This document shows positions 10,008-21,215 of a stretch of DNA of 64,000 nt, piece after piece (position 1 is the first letter of the stretch; each line of letters opens with the position of its first letter). Location: assembly GCA_011524525.1 (NCBI GenBank), contig WTKE01000087.1:1-64000 (forward strand), in the 5' to 3' direction. Under the pieces are notes generated by a model. It saw nothing but the letters and a program-made list of their open reading frames with translations, did not search any database and was not told the DNA's origin. Origin of the DNA: Bacillus sp. (in: firmicutes). GTDB taxonomy: Bacteria; Bacillota; Bacilli; Bacillales; Cytobacillaceae. The translations under genes were made by a program, and so were the position numbers.

Positions 10008-10151
10008 CTAGAGATATGGAAATTCAACCTCTGCTAGCTCATCATCCTGATTCCCGGGTATGTCTTGATTCTCCTTCTCTAACTCCTTAAAGAGCAGATA
10101 AGTGTCAATGTTACCTGTTTGCGAAAAAACTTTCCAGGTAAAATCCATCAT
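10008..10151 (-). CDS. yqzL: YqzL family small protein
   Basis: A 47-codon ORF starts at ATGATG (10151) behind AAAGGTGGGGG. The N-terminal two thirds (MDFTWKVFSQTGNIDTYLLF, then KELEKE) is nearly the same as B. subtilis YqzL as I remember it. The C-terminus is acidic and variable. Function is unknown. It sits between era and recO, its usual place in Bacillaceae. Confidence 0.92.
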   Translation of the reverse strand: MMDFTWKVFSQTGNIDTYLLFKELEKENQDIPGNQDDELAEVEFPYL

Positions 10152-10304
10152 CAAAAACCCCCACCTTTCAAATAGTTGACTAGCAATAAATCCAAATCGT
10201 TACCATTATCATAGCCTTGTCTACCAAAAATAATGAGTCGAAAATATTGTTAATAAAAAAGGTGCATAAACTAGAAAGATGAATAATAATCTAAATATGG
10301 TAAA

Positions 10305-11649
<1,345 letters not shown>

Positions 11650-11780
11650 CTATTTTACCCTATTTTGTTCTACATTTCATCGATTGTAGCAAAATTGTAA
11701 TAAAGAAGATTGAATTTTCTAAATATTATTCAATTCCTTCAATTTGTTTCCCTATTTTACTCTTTCTTGAATACGATTTC

Positions 11781-11814
11781 AAATAAAAACGGAACCGAAA
11801 ATAGGTTCGGTTCC
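11781..11814 (-). terminator. Terminator between dgkA and cdd
   Basis: On the minus strand GGAACCGA and TCGGTTCC form an 8-bp stem followed by GTTTTTATTT. It lies inside what is otherwise a closely packed gene series. It should end or reduce transcription before cdd-era. Confidence 0.85.
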
Positions 11815-11817
11815 TTA

Positions 11818-12201
11818 TTACCATAGCTTCGGTATAAAAATAATCAAACCAATGATAATGCTCACAATAGAAAACATAAAGACTGCCGCGGCTGCCATAT
11901 CCTTTACTTTTTTTGCTAGTGGATGAAATTCCTCCGTCACCAAATCCACAAGGTTTTCTATACTCGAATTAATTAGTTCTAAAGAGATCACTCCTCCTAT
12001 TGATAAGAGGAGAAACGCCCACTCATTTTTAGAAACTTGTAGCAAAAAGCCAAGTAAGACAACTAACATTGTAAAGAACAGATGAATTTTCATATTCCTC
12101 TCCTCTTTTACTGCCTTACTAAACCCGGATAGGGCATGCCGGAAAGAATATAGGACATGTTTCGTTTTATACTTACTTTTATCGTCCAAGCCCGTACTCA
12201 T
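11818..12201 (-). CDS. dgkA: Undecaprenol / diacylglycerol kinase
   Basis: This integral membrane lipid kinase belongs to the DgkA family; the Gram-positive members phosphorylate undecaprenol. The 127 residues contain the family core [15 protein letters not shown] near the N-terminus and [20 protein letters not shown] followed by [12 protein letters not shown], with three membrane segments. I chose ATG 12201 (GGAG 8 bases upstream), which overlaps the ybeY stop by 23 bases. A longer frame to 12261 would run deep into ybeY without a ribosome site. Confidence 0.93.
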   Translation of the reverse strand: MSTGLDDKSKYKTKHVLYSFRHALSGFSKAVKEERNMKIHLFFTMLVVLLGFLLQVSKNEWAFLLLSIGGVISLELINSSIENLVDLVTEEFHPLAKKVKDMAAAAVFMFSIVSIIIGLIIFIPKLW

Positions 12202-12649
12202 CCAATATACTCCGTTGCAGATCAAACATTTCCTTTTCGTCTGCTTCTGTCTCATGATCATAACCTAGTAAATGGAGAAATCCATGGACAGCTAAAAATC
12301 CTAACTCACGCTCAACAGAATGCCCGTAGTCTGTAGCCTGCTCTTGAGCTTTATCAGTTGAAATAATGATATCTCCGAGTACTCTTGGCATGTTTGCACC
12401 GCTAATTTGGATTTCTCCCTCTCCGAGTTCCTCTAAGGCGAAAGAAATTACATCTGTTGGCTTATCCATTCCTCTGTATTCACGGTTAATTTCTTGAATA
12501 CGGTCATTATCAACAAATGTAACGGATAGCTCACAAGGTTCTGAGATTTTTAGTTTTTTTTGAGCTAAATTGAGCAGCTCTTCCATTTGCTCAATCGCTT
12601 TTTCTGTCATTTCATTTGTTTCATCTAAAAAATCGATACTTAAGTTCAT
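12179..12649 (-). CDS. ybeY: Endoribonuclease YbeY (rRNA maturation factor)
   Basis: YbeY is a metallo-endoribonuclease acting in 16S rRNA 3'-end processing and 70S quality control. The 156 residues carry the zinc motif [12 protein letters not shown] (near residues 121-132, three His) preceded by the family's GDIIIS. B. subtilis calls this gene yqfG. ATG 12649 overlaps the pgpH stop by 4 bases, with GAAGGTG as ribosome site, indicating coupled translation. Confidence 0.97.
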   Translation of the reverse strand: MNLSIDFLDETNEMTEKAIEQMEELLNLAQKKLKISEPCELSVTFVDNDRIQEINREYRGMDKPTDVISFALEELGEGEIQISGANMPRVLGDIIISTDKAQEQATDYGHSVERELGFLAVHGFLHLLGYDHETEADEKEMFDLQRSILDEYGLGR

Positions 12650-14826
12650 GCTTGTTTCACCTTCTGTTTCGTAATTTCTGGATACTCAATTCGAGAATGG
12701 AAGATTCCCTTTAACGTTTCACAAAATGTATTTGAGATGATTTCCATTTCCTTGAGTGTTAAGTCACATTCATTCAACTGTCCATCCTGTAATCGATCTG
12801 CAATAATACTTTTAACTAAGCTTTCTATTTGTTCGGGATTAGGATGCTGCATAGACCGAACAGCTGCCTCGACACTATCGGCTATTCCAATTATAGCAAT
12901 TTCCTTATTTTGAGCTTTAGGTCCAGGATAACGATAGTCCTCTTCTCGGACCTCACTTCCATTTTGTTTTGCCTTGTGATAAAAGAACTTGAGTAACGTA
13001 GTACCATGATGTTGCTCAGCAATATCAACAATTTCCTTAGGCATTTTATATTGTCTTAATAGTTCAGCACCATCTGTGGCATGTGCCACTATAATATTTT
13101 TGCTCGTTTGTGGCGGCAAGCGATCATGTGGATTTTCAATATTCATTTGATTTTCAATGAAAAATTGTGGTCTCTTTGTCTTTCCAATATCGTGATAATA
13201 GCACCCTACCCTTGCTAATAAGCCATTTGCACCGATTGCCTCGCATGCTGACTCAGCAAGATTTGCTACCATAATGGAATGATGGTACGTTCCTGGTGCC
13301 TCCGTAAGTATTTTTCTAAGAAGCGGATGATTTGGATTGGATAATTCAATCAATCTCATCGTTGAAAGAATTCCAAATCCGGCCTCGAAAAATGGAAGGA
13401 GCCCGATGGTTAGAATCGCAGCGACAATACCCGATGTAAAGGCACCACCAAAGTAAAACGTATATTCCTTTGCATTATAGTGACCATTGTTAATAAATAA
13501 CAATGCAAAAATAATGATGATATTTATCAAAGAAACAAACATTCCTGCCTGTAATATTTTCATCCTCTGATTTTGTTTACTTAAAAACATAATGCTCGCT
13601 AACCCACTACAAATAATGTAGATACCAATATTTACATTGAGGGAGCTTGTTATGTTCTCACTAAATAAAATGGTTCCACAAAGAGCTAAAATAATGGTTG
13701 TTAAAATCGCGAGTCTATCGTCCACCAAAATTTTAATTAACATAGCTGCCATGGCAGCAGGAAATAAATACCCTAAATCGGAAAACTCAAATTGTTGAAG
13801 AAGACTAATTCCTTTTAACATTACGATTGAAAGAATAAAGATAATGCTAAACAAAAGCAAGTAATTTTGCTTCATATCACCATTCACTTTGAGTTCATGG
13901 AAGTAATAATACAGAGCAATTATCATAACCATAACTAGAAGGGCTAAACCGATAAATGGCAGTGTTGATTGCTGATTATCTGTAAGACCAACGAGCTCGA
14001 GCTGACGAAAGACTTCTCTACTAATCAGCTGATTTTCTTCAACAATTATTTGCCCTTGTAATATCTTTGCTGGCTCAACACTTTCCTTTGCCTGTTCTCT
14101 CAGCTCCTGAGTAGCCTCTAAATCAAAAAATTCATTTTGAACAACGGCATATCGTCCTAACTCAATTACGGCTGCTTTTAATTGACTGCTCATTGAAGTT
14201 AGTTTTAGTTCTTCCTCTACAAGCCTCTTACTATTTTCCACTTCATCTGCTGGGATTCTTCGATTCATTACCGTGTTGATTGCGGTTATGGTTACATCCT
14301 TAGCAACGGATAACTCTTCCTTTGAGGATGAGACGAGTGCTAGCAAGACAGAATCGGAAATACTTCTTGTGACTTCCTCTGTTAGCTTGCCCTTCATCTT
14401 GTCGACTACTTCCTTGTCTGAAGGAATACTCCCTGCATTCCCACCTTCTAGCCCCTGAGCAGTTCCTGTTGAAGCGTTTACTTGGTCTTGCAGTTCCTTC
14501 TTCACTTCCGAGGCTGCATCGAAGATTGAGGTAATTAAATCGACACGATTCTCATTTGTTTCCTTTTTCATATAATAAACATCTTGAACACTGTCTTCAG
14601 CTTCTTCTCTCTTCTTTTCGGTACTCTCTTTATCAGAGATCGTTACTGGAGATCTTACGGTTTGATTCGCAATGGAAAATAAGCGTAAATCCATTTTTTC
14701 TGGCTTAACATTGGTAAACATGGAGGCATAAAGGATTAAGCCAAGGACGAGGAATAACAAGACCCGAAAAATTCGTAGATCCAGTAAGCCTCTAATTTTC
14801 ATCAACTGATGTTGAATCTTTTCCAC
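12646..14826 (-). CDS. pgpH: Cyclic-di-AMP phosphodiesterase PgpH (7TMR-HD)
   Basis: This membrane-bound HD phosphodiesterase is the PgpH/YqfF type that hydrolyses c-di-AMP. The layout has an N-terminal membrane anchor, an extracytoplasmic 7TMR-HDED domain (about 50-290), seven membrane helices (about 300-490) and a cytoplasmic HD domain ([37 protein letters not shown]). I chose GTG 14826 behind GGAGGAG, giving 726 residues, rather than the 33-codon longer frame that has no ribosome site. It lies between phoH and ybeY. Confidence 0.95.
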   Translation of the reverse strand: MEKIQHQLMKIRGLLDLRIFRVLLFLVLGLILYASMFTNVKPEKMDLRLFSIANQTVRSPVTISDKESTEKKREEAEDSVQDVYYMKKETNENRVDLITSIFDAASEVKKELQDQVNASTGTAQGLEGGNAGSIPSDKEVVDKMKGKLTEEVTRSISDSVLLALVSSSKEELSVAKDVTITAINTVMNRRIPADEVENSKRLVEEELKLTSMSSQLKAAVIELGRYAVVQNEFFDLEATQELREQAKESVEPAKILQGQIIVEENQLISREVFRQLELVGLTDNQQSTLPFIGLALLVMVMIIALYYYFHELKVNGDMKQNYLLLFSIIFILSIVMLKGISLLQQFEFSDLGYLFPAAMAAMLIKILVDDRLAILTTIILALCGTILFSENITSSLNVNIGIYIICSGLASIMFLSKQNQRMKILQAGMFVSLINIIIIFALLFINNGHYNAKEYTFYFGGAFTSGIVAAILTIGLLPFFEAGFGILSTMRLIELSNPNHPLLRKILTEAPGTYHHSIMVANLAESACEAIGANGLLARVGCYYHDIGKTKRPQFFIENQMNIENPHDRLPPQTSKNIIVAHATDGAELLRQYKMPKEIVDIAEQHHGTTLLKFFYHKAKQNGSEVREEDYRYPGPKAQNKEIAIIGIADSVEAAVRSMQHPNPEQIESLVKSIIADRLQDGQLNECDLTLKEMEIISNTFCETLKGIFHSRIEYPEITKQKVKQA

Positions 14827-14923
14827 TATGACTCTCCTCCAATTCTTATCATTAAACAAAATAAATGCCACATATGTAAAATGATAACAGTTTTTCAGGG
14901 AAGATGCATCTTTTTCAAAAAAC

Positions 14924-14957
14924 AAGAAAAAACCGTTCGATTTCTACACGAACGGTT
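14924..14957 (-). terminator. Terminator after phoH
   Basis: The 9-bp stem AACCGTTCG / CGAACGGTT is followed by TTTTCTTG on the minus strand. The 5' arm begins in the phoH stop codon. It separates phoH from pgpH. Confidence 0.85.
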
Positions 14958-15921
14958 ACTCGTTAGATTGCTTTTCGTACGCTTGAATGATTCGTCCTAC
15001 TAGAGGGTGTCTAACAACATCGCTTTGTTCTAAATGAATAATGGAAATCCCCTTAACTGAAGATAGAATGGACTCTGCCGTAATTAAACCTGATTTTACC
15101 CCTTTCGGCAAGTCAATTTGTGTTTGATCACCAGTAATGACCATTTTAGAGCCGAATCCAAGTCGGGTTAAGAACATTTTCATCTGTGCCTGTGTTGTGT
15201 TTTGTGCTTCATCTAAAATAACAAAGGCATCATCTAAGGTTCTTCCCCTCATATAGGCTAGAGGAGCAATTTCTATCGTCCCGCGTTCGATCATACGCTG
15301 TGTATGTTCCGTTCCTAAGATATCATGAAGTGCATCATATAGTGGACGTAAATACGGGTCAACCTTTTCTTTTAAATCTCCTGGTAAAAATCCAAGACTT
15401 TCTCCCGCTTCTACTGCTGGTCTCGTTAAGATTATTCGTTTTACATTTCCATTTTTCAATGCATTCACTGCCATAACCACTGCTAAATACGTTTTTCCCG
15501 TACCAGCTGGACCAATACCAAAAACGAGATCATGCTTCTTCATCGCTGTTAAATACTGCTGTTGACCTAGGGTTTTAACTCTTATTGACTTACCTTTTGC
15601 ATTTTTCGTAATTTCTTCTTCATATATGTCCTTAAAGTACTCCAATGTACCTTTTTTAGACATTTGAATGGCATACATTACATCTCGTCCGCTAATATTA
15701 ATGCCTTTTCTAATAACATACATTAAATTGCTGATAATGCTTGTAACCATTTCAACATTTTCAGTTGAACCTGACACACTTACGGTTCCACCTCTAGTTA
15801 CAATTGATACACCCAATTCCTGCTCAATCATTTTAATATTTGCATCAGCATTACCTAATAGAGCAATGGCTTCATTTGGATTTTCGAGATTTACACTAAT
15901 TGTTTTTAGTTCTTCTGTCAT
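14956..15921 (-). CDS. phoH: PhoH-like ATPase
   Basis: This is a PhoH-family P-loop ATPase related to superfamily I helicase cores; its neighbourhood with ybeY suggests RNA metabolism. The 321 residues have an N-terminal KH-like region (about 1-100), Walker A GPAGTGKTYLAV (about 137) and Walker B FVILDEAQNTT (about 233). GDQTQIDLP and SDVVRHPLV follow. The length is normal. Its ATG overlaps the yqfD stop by 4 bases (ATGA), so the genes are coupled. Confidence 0.96.
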   Translation of the reverse strand: MTEELKTISVNLENPNEAIALLGNADANIKMIEQELGVSIVTRGGTVSVSGSTENVEMVTSIISNLMYVIRKGINISGRDVMYAIQMSKKGTLEYFKDIYEEEITKNAKGKSIRVKTLGQQQYLTAMKKHDLVFGIGPAGTGKTYLAVVMAVNALKNGNVKRIILTRPAVEAGESLGFLPGDLKEKVDPYLRPLYDALHDILGTEHTQRMIERGTIEIAPLAYMRGRTLDDAFVILDEAQNTTQAQMKMFLTRLGFGSKMVITGDQTQIDLPKGVKSGLITAESILSSVKGISIIHLEQSDVVRHPLVGRIIQAYEKQSNE

Positions 15922-17111
15922 TCCGAGTCTCCTTGAGTAATTGGTTGAGGTTCTGCAATATTTTCAATCACTTGAAAATGAATAATTAAGTTAACTTTAC
16001 CATTCTTGACCAATTGGCGCAAAACTTTTTCCCCTTTTATTTTAGCATCTTCAGGTAGGAGACTTTTTATATCTTTTCTAGCCATTTCTCTTGCGACAGT
16101 ATATGCTTGTTTTTCCGTATATACCCTTGTCTCATTTTCACTTTCACGAATGGTGGATTGATGGTAAGAAATCGGCAAATTCCATTTTAGGAATTTAATC
16201 GGCTTCGTATTTTCCTCTGTAACCGATTGTTTGAACTCAACCTTCGTAAACCCCCAAATAGGAATGTTAACTCCACCTATAGTTATTGCATGTTTTCTTA
16301 CTTCATTTCCGGTGTATACTTGAAAGTTCGTTGACAAAGGAAGTTCAACCTCTGTCCAATACCAAGTTTCACCTAAAACCTCTCCCCTTGCCGGAACGAG
16401 CTGCTCCTCTCCTTCTCTTCCGATCATCCCTGACACTAAAACCTTACCTGGAGAGACGACTTCATTGAGAGAAACCAGAGTCTTACCTTCTTCAACAAAA
16501 TAGTCAACAACCGTTGCTTTCTTTTTTGCTACTAAATTTTGTGGGCCGTATTCCTGTTGTTTTTCAGGTTCATTTTTTTCAACTACTTGTAAGTGGTAGG
16601 TTGTCCCTTGTAACTCTACTCCTATCCATGTTAATTCATCCATTCGGTCTGTAATCGATTTTTGTATCGCATCTGGAGTACCTAAGGACCACTGAAACTT
16701 TCCCTTTTTCACTCCTATTTCATCAAGGGTTTTTCGAATCTTATATTCGGTTGCTGGGTCTGCTCCTTTAATGTCAATTCCCCATACCATGTTTGAAAGA
16801 AGGGTAATAACAATTAAAAAAAGTAAGGACCCGATAAAAAAACCAATATTCTTAATGGCTCTTTTCATTAGAAAAGGAAGGCCTGTCCGTCGCTGGAACT
16901 CAATTTTACAGCCTGAGTTCCTAACAACTTTCCTAATTTTGTGGGCATCCTCCACTTTTATTTCAAAGCTCATGGCGTTTACGCCATGACGCTTTACTCT
17001 CCAGATTGAAACCTGCTCTCTTGTTAGCGTGTTAATAAATCTTTCAAGGCCTTTTCCTGTCACCTTTACAGATACAATTCCCGAATAGTAGTAAATCCAT
17101 TGGTTCTTCAT
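15918..17111 (-). CDS. yqfD: Sporulation protein YqfD
   Basis: YqfD family proteins are mother-cell membrane proteins expressed in sporulation under sigma-E in B. subtilis; mechanism unknown. The 397 residues show the N-terminal soluble part with GVNAMSFEIKVEDAHKIRKV. One strong membrane segment follows at about 90-112 (IGFFIGSLLFLIVITLLSNM), then a large extracytoplasmic domain resembling a POTRA/stalk fold. It follows yqfC in the same order as other spore formers and has a consensus AAGGAGG ribosome site. Confidence 0.93.
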   Translation of the reverse strand: MKNQWIYYYSGIVSVKVTGKGLERFINTLTREQVSIWRVKRHGVNAMSFEIKVEDAHKIRKVVRNSGCKIEFQRRTGLPFLMKRAIKNIGFFIGSLLFLIVITLLSNMVWGIDIKGADPATEYKIRKTLDEIGVKKGKFQWSLGTPDAIQKSITDRMDELTWIGVELQGTTYHLQVVEKNEPEKQQEYGPQNLVAKKKATVVDYFVEEGKTLVSLNEVVSPGKVLVSGMIGREGEEQLVPARGEVLGETWYWTEVELPLSTNFQVYTGNEVRKHAITIGGVNIPIWGFTKVEFKQSVTEENTKPIKFLKWNLPISYHQSTIRESENETRVYTEKQAYTVAREMARKDIKSLLPEDAKIKGEKVLRQLVKNGKVNLIIHFQVIENIAEPQPITQGDSE

Positions 17112-17152
17112 ATTCTGCCTCCTTACCTTTCAGACGAAATCAATAAAATCAC

Positions 17153-17437
17153 TTATTCTTCAAGATAAATAACGTGTTCAATTTTCCCTTCAAGTAGAAT
17201 CTCCTCTGGAAGTATCGTCTTAATGACAAATGCCTTGCCCTTTATTAACAACTGCCCTTGCTTTAATAGCAGTCTAAGCTCTTTCTCCGAGAAAGTGAGT
17301 AAGCCACGGTGGTTCTCAATATAGATGTGGATTTGACCAATCATTGTGATGCGGGGTAAATCCATCATGACATCTTGTGGAAGATCCATTGTTTGGGTCA
17401 TCCAGCTTCTTACACGTTGCCCCCACCTTTTAGCCAT
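17153..17437 (-). CDS. yqfC: Sporulation protein YqfC
   Basis: This 94-residue YqfC/YabP-superfamily protein, sigma-E expressed in B. subtilis, has the family core DLPRITMIGQIHIYIENHRG. Its likely start is ATG 17437; the ribosome site AAAGGGGG lies 10 bases upstream, separated by seven U residues. Both are part of the terminator hairpin of the preceding operon, an unusual arrangement. A longer frame starting at 17458 would begin inside that ribosome site. Confidence 0.93.
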   Translation of the reverse strand: MAKRWGQRVRSWMTQTMDLPQDVMMDLPRITMIGQIHIYIENHRGLLTFSEKELRLLLKQGQLLIKGKAFVIKTILPEEILLEGKIEHVIYLEE

Positions 17438-17487
17438 AAAAAAAGAACCCCCTTTCATCTCATATTTATGAAATGAATGGGGGTTCT
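17438..17487 (-). terminator. Terminator of yqeZ-floA-yqfB overlapping the yqfC ribosome site
   Basis: On the minus strand AGAACCCCC and GGGGGTTCT pair, with five more pairs after one mismatch (TTCAT / ATGAA when read on the plus strand). Seven U residues follow directly before the yqfC ATG. The 3' arm contains the yqfC Shine-Dalgarno AAAGGGGG. Readthrough RNA would therefore hide that site. Confidence 0.88.
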
Positions 17488-17518
17488 AGCACTACTTTTT
17501 AAGCAATTCTGCCCTGTT

Positions 17519-18013
17519 TTAGTAGTGTGAATTCGTTCTTTTTCGATGATAACCCTGTTTTGCTTTAGGCGGGCCTAAAATTTCTGACCAGATAACAGCA
17601 TCCCTTAATGTCTGATTAGACACACGGAGGTCATGATCGGTTTTAGCTACCGATTCCACTCTTGGCTGCTGATTTAAACGACCCGTCGTTTGACGGTCCA
17701 CCTTCTTAACTGGAGTGGGCTGTTGTTCTCGAAAAGTGTTTCTTACTTCTTGCACTCGATTGGTGCTCAAGCTTTGTGTTGTAACAGGTTCTTTTTTTTC
17801 CATTTGTGGACGTTCAAACTTTTGTTGAAGTTCTCCAAAATCAAAGTCGATGAACGGTTTTGATTTCTCTTTTGTTTGCCCTGGAAGAAAAGGCTTTGGC
17901 TGTTTACGCTTTTGACGGTCGTCTTCCCCCGAGCCCTTCATCTGTTTATAAAAGGAGGAAATAATCCCGATTAATACAACTAAGATAAAGGGATTTTCCA
18001 ATAGAAATTGCAA
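17519..18013 (-). CDS. yqfB: YqfB-like membrane-anchored protein
   Basis: The 164-residue protein has a single N-terminal membrane segment (NPFILVVLIGIISSFYKQM, residues 7-25). A low-complexity Lys/Gln/Pro-rich region follows. The conserved tail is LRDAVIWSEILGPPKAK near residue 138-154. I recognise it by position and shape as the third gene of the yqeZ-floA-yqfB operon; function is not established. TTG 18013 is the start: AAGGAGGTG lies 7 bases before it. Confidence 0.8.
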   Translation of the reverse strand: MQFLLENPFILVVLIGIISSFYKQMKGSGEDDRQKRKQPKPFLPGQTKEKSKPFIDFDFGELQQKFERPQMEKKEPVTTQSLSTNRVQEVRNTFREQQPTPVKKVDRQTTGRLNQQPRVESVAKTDHDLRVSNQTLRDAVIWSEILGPPKAKQGYHRKRTNSHY

Positions 18014-18049
18014 AGATGGACACCTCCTTGCTTTACGTCAATAATTGTA

Positions 18050-19039
18050 TTATTTTTTATCCGTATTTCCGTCTGGTTTACCAATTGAATCCCTCATACT
18101 CGTATCAGCTGAAATGTTTTGGATATTTAAATAATCCATCACACCCATTTTTCCTGAAGTTAACGCCTCTGACATGGCAAGTGGTACCTTTGCTTCCGCT
18201 TCTACTACTTTTGCTCTCATTTCTTCAACGCGTGCTTTCATTTCCTGCTCCTGAGCTACTGCCATCGCTCTGCGTTCCTCTGCTTTTGCTTGAGCGATCT
18301 TTTTATCTGCTTCCGCTTGTTCTGTTTGTAATTCAGCACCAATATTCTTTCCGATATCAACATCCGCAATATCAATCGACAGAATTTCAAATGCCGTACC
18401 CGCATCTAAGCCTTTTGACAAGACCGTTTGTGAGATCATATCTGGATTTTCTAACACTTTTTTATGATTGTCAGAGGAACCGATTGTGGAAACAATCCCT
18501 TCCCCAACACGAGCAACAATCGTTTCTTCACCAGCACCACCGACTAAACGATCAATATTTGCACGTACGGTAATTCTCGCTTTTGCTTTTACCTCAATCC
18601 CATCCATTGCAACCCCAGCGATAAATGGAGTTTCAATTACCTTAGGATTTACGCTCATCTGTACAGCCTCTAGTACATCACGACCCGCTAAATCAATAGC
18701 AGCCGCTCGTTCGAAAGACAATTCAATATTCGCACGATGTGCAGCTATTAATGCATTAACGACTCTATCTACATTACCACCCGCTAAGTAATGACTTTCT
18801 AGCTGATTGGTTGTAACATCCAAACCTGCTTTATGTGCCTTAATTAATGGATTGATTACTCTACTTGGAATCACTCGACGTAATCTCATTCCAATCAGTG
18901 TAAAAATACTTACTTTAACCCCTGCAGCAAGTGCTGATATCCAGAGCATAACTGGTACAAACGTAAGTAAAACAGATAATAAAACAATTCCTAATACAAC
19001 TAAAACAATAACAAATATCGTTCCAGAACCTAAAATCAT
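18050..19039 (-). CDS. floA: Flotillin-like protein FloA
   Basis: FloA organises functional membrane microdomains and influences membrane fluidity, signalling and secretion. The 329 residues start with a hydrophobic hairpin-like membrane segment (about 5-35). The SPFH-like core follows ([20 protein letters not shown], then [19 protein letters not shown]). A coiled Ala/Glu-rich region ends the protein ([20 protein letters not shown], about 235-290). Its ATG overlaps the yqeZ stop by 4 bases. It is part of a sigma-W-type operon. Confidence 0.97.
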   Translation of the reverse strand: MILGSGTIFVIVLVVLGIVLLSVLLTFVPVMLWISALAAGVKVSIFTLIGMRLRRVIPSRVINPLIKAHKAGLDVTTNQLESHYLAGGNVDRVVNALIAAHRANIELSFERAAAIDLAGRDVLEAVQMSVNPKVIETPFIAGVAMDGIEVKAKARITVRANIDRLVGGAGEETIVARVGEGIVSTIGSSDNHKKVLENPDMISQTVLSKGLDAGTAFEILSIDIADVDIGKNIGAELQTEQAEADKKIAQAKAEERRAMAVAQEQEMKARVEEMRAKVVEAEAKVPLAMSEALTSGKMGVMDYLNIQNISADTSMRDSIGKPDGNTDKK

Positions 19040-20376
19040 TCTTCTTCCTCCTTAGACATTGGTTCATTTATTTCTCTGACAACAATTCTAGCACCTTCAG
19101 ATTTTACAATCTTTACTCTCTTATCTTTCCCAATAAAACTACCCTCACTAACGACATCAATGCGCTCATCATCTAAAACAATGGTACCTGCTGGACGTAA
19201 TGCCGTGAGAGTCATACCCTCTTTCCCTACGATCTCAGGACGATTATTATTTGAAACGTAACCTGCTTCGCTTTTTGTGGAGTCAGTTAGGATTATTTTT
19301 CTAAAGAATTTCATCTTTTTACCAAACACCTTTACCATTAAGATCGATGCTAATACGGAAATACTTAATGCAATGAGAATCGAGATTCCCATATGAACAA
19401 CATTATCTGTGGCTAGAAACAAACTTGCTAAAATGGCCGCTAGACCGAAAATACCAGCAATTCCACCAGGTAAAAATAACTCCAACAATATTAATCCAAT
19501 TCCTATCACAAATAGAATTAATGTTTCAAAACCAGCTAATCCTGCCACTAAATGTCCGTAGAAGAATAGTAGCAACGACGAAAGGCCCATAAATCCTGGT
19601 ATCCCAAACCCTGGTGAATATAACTCAAGGATTAAGCCAAGACTGCCAATCGAGAGCAAAATCGGAACAACGACTGGATGTGTGATGAAACGAGCGATTT
19701 TTTCAGCAAAGCTCTCTTCTACATCTATGAGTTTGGCACCAGAGAGATCAAGTTTTGAAAGTAAATCTTCTAGGCTAGTAACCGTCCCTTCTGAATATCC
19801 CACTTCCTCTGCCTGATCTGCAGTCAATGTTAACAACTTCCCTGTTGGTGCCCCATATTCTGGTAAGTCTACTTCACGATCAGCCATTGCTAGGGCATAG
19901 ATCGGATCACGACCACTTTGTTCTGCCGCCGCTTTCATAGCACTTAACCAATAGGATTGCGCTTTTTCATCTGCCGCATTTCCTGCTTGGTCAATGACAG
20001 CAGCGGAACCAATGGTTCCACTTGGCACCATATAAATCTCATCCATATTGAGTGAAATATACGCACCAGCAGATAACGCTTGATTGTCAACAAACGCAAT
20101 GGTTTTTATACTCGTCGCTGACAGTAATTGGCCTATTTTCCCTGCCGCATCGACAGCGCCTCCCGGTGTATTGATTGTAAAAATGATAGCCTTTGCATTT
20201 TCTTCTTCAGCCTCTTTGACAGCTCGCGATAAGAAGGCGTAAAGGCCTTTCTCAACGGTTTCTTCCACAGGTACTACATACACTGCTTCGCCTTGTGCTC
20301 CTCCTTTAAGCGGAAGGATCGACAATATGCCTAGCATAAAAAAAGAAATGACCATGATCCATCGACAAAGCTTCAC
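19036..20376 (-). CDS. yqeZ: NfeD-family membrane serine protease (NfeD1b, YqeZ)
   Basis: This NfeD-type protein works with the adjacent flotillin in the envelope-stress response. Domains in order: signal anchor (about 8-28), a ClpP-like serine protease region with [13 protein letters not shown] and the Ser in [12 protein letters not shown], several membrane helices (about 235-360), and a C-terminal OB-fold ([20 protein letters not shown]). I chose GTG 20376 (446 residues) because AAGGAGG lies 7 bases before it. The longer frame to 20430 would run through the promoter. Confidence 0.94.
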   Translation of the reverse strand: MKLCRWIMVISFFMLGILSILPLKGGAQGEAVYVVPVEETVEKGLYAFLSRAVKEAEEENAKAIIFTINTPGGAVDAAGKIGQLLSATSIKTIAFVDNQALSAGAYISLNMDEIYMVPSGTIGSAAVIDQAGNAADEKAQSYWLSAMKAAAEQSGRDPIYALAMADREVDLPEYGAPTGKLLTLTADQAEEVGYSEGTVTSLEDLLSKLDLSGAKLIDVEESFAEKIARFITHPVVVPILLSIGSLGLILELYSPGFGIPGFMGLSSLLLFFYGHLVAGLAGFETLILFVIGIGLILLELFLPGGIAGIFGLAAILASLFLATDNVVHMGISILIALSISVLASILMVKVFGKKMKFFRKIILTDSTKSEAGYVSNNNRPEIVGKEGMTLTALRPAGTIVLDDERIDVVSEGSFIGKDKRVKIVKSEGARIVVREINEPMSKEEEE

Positions 20377-20411
20377 CCATTTCCCTCCTTCCTCACTTGA
20401 CGCATAGTATG

Positions 20412-20440
20412 TATACGGATGATCCTGCAAGAAGGTTTCA
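20412..20440 (-). promoter_or_regulatory. Sigma-W promoter of yqeZ-floA-yqfB
   Basis: TGAAAC (20435-20440), a 17-base spacer and CGTATA (20412-20417) match the sigma-W consensus TGAAAC-N16/17-CGTA. The B. subtilis yqeZ-yqfAB operon belongs to the sigma-W regulon, which agrees. Confidence 0.85.
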
Positions 20441-20473
20441 AAACTTAGTCAATTTCCTTTTAAACAAAGTATA

Positions 20474-20505
20474 TGTAAAAAGACTGCAGAAGTCCTGCAG
20501 TCTTT
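20474..20505 (-). terminator. Terminator after yqeY
   Basis: An 11-bp stem AAAGACTGCAG / CTGCAGTCTTT with a 5-base loop is followed by TTAC on the minus strand, directly downstream of yqeY. Confidence 0.85.
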
Positions 20506-20517
20506 AAAGCATGTTTA

Positions 20518-20961
20518 TTATGAAAGGTGTTGTTGTACAAGTTTATTAACAAGTGATCCATCAGCCTTACCTTTTACTTTAGGCATTAGTACTGCCATCA
20601 CTTTTCCCATCTCAGCCTTTGTAGAAGCACCTGTTTCTAATATCGCCGCTTTAACTATATCGGAAAGTTCCTCTTCCGTTAGCTGTTTTGGCATATATTC
20701 GACTATATACGATAATTCAGTACGTAGTTTCTCAACTAGGTCATCACGACCTGCTTTTTCAAATTCATGGAGGGAATCCTTGCGTTGCTTAACTTCGCGA
20801 GAAAGGACAGTTAACTCTTCGTCCTCGGATAATTCCTGGCCAGTTTTAATAGCTTCATTTTGCAACGAAGCTTTGACCATCCGAATAACGGAAAGTTTAT
20901 CTTTTTCTTTGTTTTTCATCGCTTGCTTCATATCATTATTTAAACGCTCGAGAAGACTCAT
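20518..20961 (-). CDS. yqeY: GatB/YqeY domain protein
   Basis: The 147-residue protein is related to the C-terminal tRNA-binding domain of GatB; its cellular role is not settled. Family features are [15 protein letters not shown] near residue 27-41, [12 protein letters not shown] near 90, and the end [20 protein letters not shown] with LV. It lies 14 bases after rpsU and is cotranscribed with it, as in B. subtilis. Confidence 0.95.
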   Translation of the reverse strand: MSLLERLNNDMKQAMKNKEKDKLSVIRMVKASLQNEAIKTGQELSEDEELTVLSREVKQRKDSLHEFEKAGRDDLVEKLRTELSYIVEYMPKQLTEEELSDIVKAAILETGASTKAEMGKVMAVLMPKVKGKADGSLVNKLVQQHLS

Positions 20962-20975
20962 TTACACACCCTCTC

Positions 20976-21149
20976 TTACCACTTACGTTTTCTAGCAGCT
21001 TCAGACTTTTTCTTACGCTTAACGCTAGGCTTTTCGTAGAATTCGCGCTTTCTAGCTTCTTGTATAGTACCTGACTTAGATACAGTACGTTTGAAGCGAC
21101 GAAGAGCATCTTCAAGCGATTCGTTTTTACGAACAACGGTTTTAGACAT
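20976..21149 (-). CDS. rpsU: 30S ribosomal protein S21
   Basis: S21 is a small basic protein of the 30S platform near the anti-Shine-Dalgarno. The 57 residues begin [20 protein letters not shown] and end with a Lys/Arg-rich tail ([15 protein letters not shown]), full length for Firmicutes. ATG 21149 follows GGAGGGAGGG; the longer frame to 21179 includes the ribosome site and is not used. Upstream lies a near-perfect sigma-A promoter and a palindrome at the expected RNA 5' end. Confidence 0.98.
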   Translation of the reverse strand: MSKTVVRKNESLEDALRRFKRTVSKSGTIQEARKREFYEKPSVKRKKKSEAARKRKW

Positions 21150-21191
21150 TCTCTTTCCCTCCCTCCGAACACAACACACTTACAACAAACA

Positions 21192-21207
21192 ACATGGAAT
21201 TCCATGT
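21192..21207. repeat. 16-bp perfect palindrome in the rpsU leader
   Basis: ACATGGAATTCCATGT is fully self-complementary. It lies at about +2 to +17 of the predicted rpsU transcript. It could be a DNA operator or a 6-bp 5' hairpin with an AATT loop. Confidence 0.6.
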
Positions 21208-21215
21208 ACTTTGCA

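Noticed and set aside
10200-10225. Fur-like box near TGATAATGGTAACG upstream of yqzL
   Set aside because: Too few matches to the inverted Fur consensus, and the gene has no iron link.
18016-18573. 185-codon plus-strand frame opposite floA
   Set aside because: It is antisense to a strongly conserved gene, has low-complexity composition and no convincing ribosome site.
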